A stretch of 64,000 nucleotides of DNA from assembly GCF_031679605.1 (NCBI RefSeq), contig NZ_CP117522.1, forward strand, positions 9,238,001-9,302,000, in the 5' to 3' direction. The notes below the pieces were generated by a model, which was given only the letters and a program-made list of their open reading frames with translations, was not told the DNA's origin and did no database searches. Each line of letters begins with the position of its first letter. Position 1 is the stretch's first letter. The stretch is from Streptomyces luomodiensis (GTDB lineage Bacteria > Actinomycetota > Actinomycetes > Streptomycetales > Streptomycetaceae). The translations under genes and the position numbers were made by a program. Below are positions 58,457 to 64,000 of this stretch, piece after piece.

Positions 58457-61400
58457 GTGAGTGCCCTGCCCATCTCCCCGTCGCGCGACGACATGTACAC
58501 GGCCTCGGACGGACGCGCTCCGATGTCGGGAGTGCAGGCGCTGGTGCGCCTCACCCTGGAGCAGCGGCGGCTGGACCGGGCGCGCGGTCTGGACACCCGG
58601 GTCTTCGTCTCCGGTTACCAGGGCTCCCCGCTGGGCGGCGTCGATCTGGAGATGGGCCGCGCGGCCCGGTTCCTGGAGGAGGCCGGGGTGGTCTTCCAGG
58701 CCGGGCTGAACGAGGAACTGGCCGCCACCGCGGTCGGCGGCACCCAGCTGCTCGACCAGCTCCCGGGCCGTCGTCACGAGGGCGTCACCGGTTTCTGGTA
58801 CGGCAAGAACCCGGGCCTGGACCGGGCCGCCGACGCCATCCGGCACGCGACACTGGCCGGTACGGCGCCGCTCGGCGGGGCGGTCGCCTGGATCGGGGAC
58901 GACCCGGACTGCAAGTCCTCCACGGTGCCCAGCTCCTGCGAACCGATGTGCCAGAGCCTGTGCATGCCCCTGTTCGCGCCCGGTTCGGTACGCGAACTCA
59001 TCGACTACGGGCTGCACGCGGTCGCCCTCTCCCGGGCCGCCGGGCTCTGGACGGGACTGAAGATCGTCGCCGATGTCGCGGACTCGTCGGCGACCGTCGA
59101 CCTCACCGGTCTCGGCCACGGCATCCCCGAACCCGTACGACGCGCGGCCGGCTCCCCGCCCGTGCTGGTCGGCCCCGCCGCGCTGGACGCCGAACAGGAC
59201 CTGCTGACCCGCAGGCTGGACATCGCCCGTGGCTACGCGCGCGAGCACCGCCTGAACCGGATCGTCTCCTCCGCCCGGCAGGCGACGCTGGGCGTCATCG
59301 CGTCGGGGACGTCCTTCGCGGTGGTACGCCGGGCGCTGAACGATCTCGGCATCGACGAGGCGGAGACGGAACGGCTCGGCATCCGGCTCATCGCGCTGGG
59401 CATGCCCTTCCCCCTCGACGGTGACCACCTGGCGGAGCTGACGCGGGGCCTGGACCGGCTGCTGGTGGTGGAGGACAAGACCGCGTTCCTGGAGGGCCAC
59501 CTGAAGCAGGCCCTCTACCGGCGGCCCGACGCCCCGGCCGTCGTCGGCCGCCTGGATGAGACGGGCCGCCCGCTGCTGCCGGTCCGTGGCACCCTGAAGG
59601 CCGACGACGTGTCCCGGGCGCTGGCCGGTCTGATCGGCGCGGAGCGACTCCCGCGGCAGGCGGCGGCCATCGTGCGGCGGCCACGACCGTCGGGACTGCG
59701 GATGCTGCCGCTCGTCGCCGCCCGCACACCGTTCTTCTGCTCCGGCTGCCCGCACAACATCTCCACCCGCACAACGCAGGACACCCTGGTCGGCGTGGGA
59801 ATCGGCTGCCACGCCATGGTCGCGCTGGACGGCGGCGGGAACCGCGGCCACCAGATCGGCGTGACGCAGATGGGCGGCGAGGGCGCGCAGTGGTTCGGCC
59901 TCGCGCCGTTCACCGACGACGGACACTTCGTGCAGAACCTCGGCGACGGGACGTTCCACCACTCCGGCTCGCTCGCCGTCCGCGCCGCCGTCGCCGCCGG
60001 GGTGACCATGACGTACAAGCTCCTCTACAACGAGGCCGTCGCCATGACCGGAGGGCAGAGCGTCGAGGGCGGCCTCGACGTCGCCGCGCTCACCCGGCTG
60101 CTGGCGCTGGAGGGCGTGCGGCGCATCGTGGTGACCACGCCCGAGCCACGGTCCTACCGCCGCGTCCGCCTCGACCCGCGTGCCTCGGTGCGCCACCGGG
60201 ACGACCTCGCGGACGTCGAGCGCGAACTGGCGGCGGTCGAGGGCGTCACCGTGCTGATCCACGACGACCGGTGCGCGGCCGAGGAACGCCGGCTGCGCAA
60301 GCGCGGTGTGCTGCCGACGCCCGCCGAGAAGGTGGTCGTCAACGAGCGCGTCTGTGAGGGCTGCGGGGACTGCGCCGAGCAGTCCACCTGTCTGTCGGTG
60401 CAGCCCGTCGACACCGAATTCGGCCGCAAGACACGCATCCACCAGCCCTCCTGCAACTCCGACTTCAGCTGCCTCAAGGGCGACTGCCCCTCCTTCCTCC
60501 TGGTCGAACCGGGCCCCTCGGCCGGACGCACCCCACGACGCATCCCCGAGCCGCCGGTGGAACTGCCCGACCCCGAGCGCCGCTTCACCGGCCGGGAAAT
60601 CGTGCTGCGCATGCCCGGGATCGGCGGCACGGGTGTGGTCACCGCCGCGCAGATCCTCCAGATGGCCGCGCACCTCGACGGGATGTACGCCGCGGGCCTG
60701 GACCAGACCGGACTCGCCCAGAAGGGCGGCCCCGTGGTCAGCGATGTGCGGATCGGCAAGGACCCGGTGACCGGCGCGGTGCGCGCCTCGGGCGCCACCG
60801 TCGACGTGCTCATCGGCTTCGACCTGCTCGGCGCGGCGGCCGACGGCAACCTCGCCACCTGCGCGCCCGAGCGAACGGTGGCCGTCGTCAACACGGCCGT
60901 CGTGCCCACCGCCGCCATGATTACCAAGGGAGCCCCCGTGCCCGGCGGCCCCGAGGACGCACTCGCCAGGATCGCCGCCGCGACCCGCTCCGACGCCCTG
61001 CTCCCGCTCGACGCCCAAGGCATGGCGGAGCGGCTTTTCGGCGACCACATGCCGGCCAACCTGCTGCTGCTCGGCGCGGCCTACCAGCACGGCTGCCTGC
61101 CCGTCAGCGCCGAGGCGGTGGAGCGCGCGGTGGAACTGGGCGGGGCCTCGGTGGCGAAGAACCTGGCCGCGTTCCGCTGGGGCCGCGCCGCCGTGGCCGA
61201 CCCGGAGGCGGCGCGGCGCGTCACCGCCCCGCAGGAGGCGGCCCGGCCGAGCACCACCCTGGAGGAGGCGATCGACCTCCGCGTGGCCGACCTGACGGCA
61301 TATCAGGACAGCGCGTACGCCGAGCGCTACCACCAGGCGGTGCGGGCCGTCACCCGCCTCGCCACCGAGCGTGCGGGGGAGGAGCACGGCCGCCGCGTCG

Positions 61401-61882
61401 CGTTCGCCTTCGCCAAGGCGCTGCACCAGCTGATGGCGTACAAGGACGAGTACGAGGTGGCTCGCCTGCATCTGGACCCCGCCGAACAGGCCCGTATCCG
61501 CGACGAGTTCGGCCCGGACGCCACCGTCTCCGTCCTGCTGCACCCGCCGGTACTGCGCGCCCTGGGCATGAACCGCAAACTGCGTCTGCGCCGCACCAGC
61601 GGTCCCGCCTTCCGCGCCCTGCGGGCCACCCGACGGCTGCGCGGCACCCCACTGGACCCCTTCGGCCACACGGCCGTGCGCCGCATGGAACGCGCCCTGA
61701 TCACGGAGTACGAGGAGCTGATGCGGCAGGCCCTCGACCGGCTCACCCCGGACAGCGCGGACGCGGTCGTCCGGATCGCCGAACTGCCGGAGACCATCCG
61801 CGGCTACGAGCACATCAAGGTGGCACGGGTCCGGGAATACCGCGAACGGGCCCGCTCGGCGCTGGCCGCACTGCCGGACTGA
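58457..61882 (+). CDS. Indolepyruvate:ferredoxin oxidoreductase, fused alpha/gamma type
   Basis: 1,141 residues from GTG 58457, with GGAGG 6 nt upstream. The N-terminal pyrimidine-binding part has SGYQGSPLGGVDLEM. The thiamine-diphosphate part (about 440-530) has GIGCHAM, GGEGAQWFG and NLGDGTFHHSG. Cysteines for [4Fe-4S] lie in ERVCEGCGDCAEQSTC (about 630-645) and SCNSDFSCLKGDC (about 665-678). The gamma domain starts GIGGTGVVTAAQIL (about 722). It oxidatively decarboxylates aryl- or branched-chain 2-keto acids to acyl-CoA, passing electrons to ferredoxin, so it probably works in amino-acid catabolism under the divergent Lrp regulator. Confidence 0.92.
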   Translation: MSALPISPSRDDMYTASDGRAPMSGVQALVRLTLEQRRLDRARGLDTRVFVSGYQGSPLGGVDLEMGRAARFLEEAGVVFQAGLNEELAATAVGGTQLLDQLPGRRHEGVTGFWYGKNPGLDRAADAIRHATLAGTAPLGGAVAWIGDDPDCKSSTVPSSCEPMCQSLCMPLFAPGSVRELIDYGLHAVALSRAAGLWTGLKIVADVADSSATVDLTGLGHGIPEPVRRAAGSPPVLVGPAALDAEQDLLTRRLDIARGYAREHRLNRIVSSARQATLGVIASGTSFAVVRRALNDLGIDEAETERLGIRLIALGMPFPLDGDHLAELTRGLDRLLVVEDKTAFLEGHLKQALYRRPDAPAVVGRLDETGRPLLPVRGTLKADDVSRALAGLIGAERLPRQAAAIVRRPRPSGLRMLPLVAARTPFFCSGCPHNISTRTTQDTLVGVGIGCHAMVALDGGGNRGHQIGVTQMGGEGAQWFGLAPFTDDGHFVQNLGDGTFHHSGSLAVRAAVAAGVTMTYKLLYNEAVAMTGGQSVEGGLDVAALTRLLALEGVRRIVVTTPEPRSYRRVRLDPRASVRHRDDLADVERELAAVEGVTVLIHDDRCAAEERRLRKRGVLPTPAEKVVVNERVCEGCGDCAEQSTCLSVQPVDTEFGRKTRIHQPSCNSDFSCLKGDCPSFLLVEPGPSAGRTPRRIPEPPVELPDPERRFTGREIVLRMPGIGGTGVVTAAQILQMAAHLDGMYAAGLDQTGLAQKGGPVVSDVRIGKDPVTGAVRASGATVDVLIGFDLLGAAADGNLATCAPERTVAVVNTAVVPTAAMITKGAPVPGGPEDALARIAAATRSDALLPLDAQGMAERLFGDHMPANLLLLGAAYQHGCLPVSAEAVERAVELGGASVAKNLAAFRWGRAAVADPEAARRVTAPQEAARPSTTLEEAIDLRVADLTAYQDSAYAERYHQAVRAVTRLATERAGEEHGRRVAFAFAKALHQLMAYKDEYEVARLHLDPAEQARIRDEFGPDATVSVLLHPPVLRALGMNRKLRLRRTSGPAFRALRATRRLRGTPLDPFGHTAVRRMERALITEYEELMRQALDRLTPDSADAVVRIAELPETIRGYEHIKVARVREYRERARSALAALPD

Positions 61883-62103
61883 GCCCGGCGGCGCAGCGCG
61901 GCCTGGCAGCTCACCTCCGTCTCACGCGATCCCCTATCGGCGGGTGCGGCCCGCCGTGGTCAGCACGGCAGTGAGATCGCCTCGGAGGCCGCCGGGCCGC
62001 ACCGCGACAGTCCGGGCAGCGCGTTTTACGGTGGAAGAGGGGACATCAAGGGTGGAACCTCCGCCATGGCAATTCCGGACCCCAGGGGCAGCGAGGCCGT
62101 GTG

Positions 62104-62895
62104 ATGAGCGAAGCGGAGCACGACGGCCACGGGTTCGTCGACGAGGAGGAGCAGGACGACCAGGGAGTCGCCCATGGCCGGGCACACCGCCGGGGCGAGT
62201 GGCGTCGGGACGAGCAGGGCGAGGAAGCACAGGAAGGTGAGCTGCTTCCCGCGGGTGAGGAGACCGATCGGAGCCCCGATGTCCTTCTCGACGTCCCCCA
62301 CCTCGAGGTTGATGAGATCGGCCTCGAGGTGGAGGATCTGCGTGCTCGTGTCTCGTTGCAGGCGGAAGTCCTGGACCTGCTCAAGCTCAACGTCGGCGCC
62401 GATGTCCACCTGGGGCGCGTCAAGCTGGAGATCAAGGGCGTGGAGGCGCAGGCGCTGCTGAAGGTGCGGCTGGACAACGTCGCGCGGGTCGTCGGCCGGG
62501 TACTGCGCACGATCGACAACAACCCGCAGATCCTGGAGCAGATCACCCAAGGGGCCGGAGCCGCGGTGCGGGACGTCGGTGGCGGAGCCGGGAGCGCGGT
62601 CGACGAGCTGGGACGCGGCACAGCCGAAGCGGCCGAGGACGTCGGCAGGAGCGCGGGCGGCGCCGTCCGGGAGGCGGGCAGGACCGCGGGCGAGTCCGCG
62701 CGGGCCCTGGGCAAGGGGGCGGGAGAAGCAGCCGGTAAGGCGGTGCGCGGCGCGGAGAAGAGCGCGCGGAGACCGAGCGGGTCCGCGGAATCGGCTGCCG
62801 AGGACACGGCCGACGCCGCCGAGCCGACCGCGCGGCGGCCGAAACACGAGGCGGAGCGCGGACAGACCCGGAAGCGCACGTCCGAGCCGCCCTGA
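62104..62895 (+). CDS. Hypothetical protein with acidic lead and LEA-like Ala/Gly tail
   Basis: 263 residues from ATG 62104 (GTG 62101 also possible). A charged low-complexity start, then a conserved-looking block PDVLLDVPHLEVDEIGLEVEDL, VSLQAEVLDLLKLNVGADVHLG and RTIDNNPQILEQIT (about 58-145). The C-terminal ~115 residues have recurrent GxxAGxAVRxxGRxAG-type 11-mers like LEA proteins. I do not recognise a family name. Confidence 0.75.
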   Translation: MSEAEHDGHGFVDEEEQDDQGVAHGRAHRRGEWRRDEQGEEAQEGELLPAGEETDRSPDVLLDVPHLEVDEIGLEVEDLRARVSLQAEVLDLLKLNVGADVHLGRVKLEIKGVEAQALLKVRLDNVARVVGRVLRTIDNNPQILEQITQGAGAAVRDVGGGAGSAVDELGRGTAEAAEDVGRSAGGAVREAGRTAGESARALGKGAGEAAGKAVRGAEKSARRPSGSAESAAEDTADAAEPTARRPKHEAERGQTRKRTSEPP

Positions 62896-62931
62896 AACGA
62901 TGCGCCCGACGGACGCGGACCGGGGCGCGCC

Positions 62932-63351
62932 GTGGGCCAGGAGGAAGCAGCGGGACAGAACGCGGGCGACGCCGCGGAGGCGGCGGGGCATGGTCAGGAC
63001 GAGCGGACGGCGGACATCTCCTTCGCCTCCTCCCTGCGGGCATCCGATCTTCGTTTTCTGCATGAGCCGCAGGCACGGGTGACCTTCCACGGCACCCCCG
63101 GCCGCCGGTCGACATCACGCAGCGTGCGAAGAAACCTGCCCGAGCGTGTGCGGGCGCGGGTCGCCTACCAGGACGTCGACATCGCCTACACGCTCGCCAC
63201 GAAATTCACCGGCGGCCCCCACGACTCGACCGAACGCCGCACGCTCGGCGATCCCGCCCCGGACAGCGGTGACGCGGCCCGCGACGCGGACGGGCCGGCG
63301 GACCGCGAACGTACCGACAGCGCCCGGGAGCAGCACACGAACGGGACCTGA
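62932..63351 (+). CDS. Hypothetical protein
   Basis: 139 residues from GTG 62932, 36 bp after the previous gene. The centre contains ISFASSLRASDLRFLHEPQARVTFHG and NLPERVRARVAYQDVDIAYTLATKFTGG, with disordered ends. The order-disorder layout resembles its upstream neighbour, with which it is probably co-transcribed. No function can be assigned. Confidence 0.6.
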   Translation: MGQEEAAGQNAGDAAEAAGHGQDERTADISFASSLRASDLRFLHEPQARVTFHGTPGRRSTSRSVRRNLPERVRARVAYQDVDIAYTLATKFTGGPHDSTERRTLGDPAPDSGDAARDADGPADRERTDSAREQHTNGT

Positions 63352-63604
63352 GGGGCGCGTGGCGGTCTTGCCGACGTGCGCGCCGCCGTGCTGGTGGGCG
63401 TGGGTGGCGACACCGAACCAGTGGGCGTATCCGCAGCGGTGACGTGCCGGGGCGCGGCGTGGACACCGAATGCATCAGTGTCCATGGTGTGTGCCCCGTG
63501 AGCCGCGTGGCCGTCTTCGGCAGGGCAGATCGCGCCCCAGCGGGCTGGGCGTGGCGACGACCTACGCCCAGGTTCTCATCGCCACCGACGAGCCACCCCG
63601 CGGC

Positions 63605-64000
63605 TCACTCATCGGTGGCCTCCCCGTGTGTGTCGTGGACCGTGCGCAGAATCGCCTGGGCGCGTTCGTAGACGGGCCGGTCGAGCATCTCGCCGTTGAG
63701 CGCGGTCGCGCCGCCGTCGTGTGCGGCCGCTGTCAGGACCTGGCGGGCCCAGGCCACTTCCCGCTCGTCGGGTGTGAACGCGCGGAGGATGGGGGGGATC
63801 TGGCGGGGGTGGACGCACAGCTTCGCGGTGTAGCCGAGGCTTTTGGCGTGCACCGCGTCCGCGTGGACCTGGTCCGGATCGTCGAATTGCGGGGTGACGC
63901 CGTCGATCGGGCCGGCGGTCCTGGCCGCCGCGGCGGCCAGGACCAGGTGCTGGCGGGCGTGGCTGAGGGCGGCGGGGTCGGTGGGGGAGACGCCGAGGTC
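63605..64000 (-). CDS. HpcH/HpaI-type CoA-ester lyase (partial, runs off right edge)
   Basis: The C-terminal ~131 residues are visible, reading in from the right edge to the stop at 63605. PIDGVTPQFDDPDQVHADAVHAKSLGYTAKLCVHPRQIPPI is the signature end of citrate-lyase-beta/malyl-CoA-lyase-like proteins, followed by the C-terminal lid (NGEMLDRPVYERAQAIL). It probably cleaves a 3-hydroxyacyl-CoA such as malyl- or citramalyl-CoA. Confidence 0.87.
   Translation of the reverse strand, partial: DLGVSPTDPAALSHARQHLVLAAAAARTAGPIDGVTPQFDDPDQVHADAVHAKSLGYTAKLCVHPRQIPPILRAFTPDEREVAWARQVLTAAAHDGGATALNGEMLDRPVYERAQAILRTVHDTHGEATDE

Noticed and set aside
58298-61813. 1,171-codon open frame antisense to the ferredoxin oxidoreductase gene
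   Set aside because: Same shadow effect; no recognisable motif and wrong third-position GC pattern.

Overview
The window reads as chromosome of a Streptomyces or close relative. It has very high GC, third codon positions are almost always G or C, GTG starts and 1-4 nt gene overlaps are common, and families typical of the genus are present (MbtH, DUF3140/DUF2945 pair, CE15 esterase with a CebR-type box, MpaB/latex-clearing oxygenase). It looks like accessory rather than core chromosome: a biosynthetic cluster, several catabolic operons with their own regulators, two STAND/NLR-like NTPases, gene remnants and many small regulators. There is no rRNA, CRISPR array or insertion sequence that I can support.

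Layout. 1-5.9 kb: a conflict-type locus with a caspase-STAND-WD40 protein running off the left edge, a divergent Nudix-like protein and a SLATT-type two-TM protein. 6-10.7 kb: a frame-broken gene, a secreted CE15 esterase behind a perfect CebR-type operator, an oxidoreductase remnant, a MarR/SDR divergent pair with twin operators, and the DUF2945-DUF3140 pair. 10.9-15.2 kb: a three-gene membrane operon whose first two products share a repeated Gly-rich motif, then a SAM methyltransferase and a membrane glutaredoxin. 15.6-28.4 kb: an NRPS cluster (A-T-C-A-T, C-A-T-C, MbtH, methyltransferase, type II thioesterase, P450) closed by a strong terminator. Pockets predict X-Ser-Thr, with X perhaps basic, and no thioesterase domain is present in cis.

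28.5-35.7 kb: an IclR-linked catabolic locus (DUF6282 metallohydrolase, cupin, HpcH/HpaI aldolase, MFS, dihydroorotate-dehydrogenase-like flavoprotein, a second MFS). 35.8-40 kb: a nucleotidyltransferase-fold protein, a lipoprotein, and a polyprenyl synthase next to an MpaB/Lcp-like oxygenase. 40-44 kb: a flavoprotein remnant beside an AT-richer NACHT NTPase that looks acquired. 44-48.5 kb: an acyl-CoA catabolic operon (SDR, amidohydrolase, acyl-CoA ligase, MaoC) divergent from a MarR regulator across a 19-bp inverted repeat. 48.5-53.3 kb: an HD protein, GlxA-type regulator, an unusual tRNA-Gly(UCC)-like gene with its own terminator, LysR, and an NmrA/HxlR pair. 53.5-61.9 kb: an MFS transporter, a LeuC/LeuD-like dehydratase, two Lrp/AsnC regulators and a fused indolepyruvate:ferredoxin oxidoreductase. 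62-64 kb: two low-complexity hypotheticals and a partial CoA-ester lyase.

Most exciting candidates: the caspase/Nudix/SLATT neighbourhood, the shared motif in the 11-13 kb operon, the atypical tRNA-Gly, the TE-less NRPS ending in a condensation domain, and the polyprenyl synthase/chain-cleaving oxygenase pair. All calls come from reading the sequence. Family names are recognition from motifs, not database hits.
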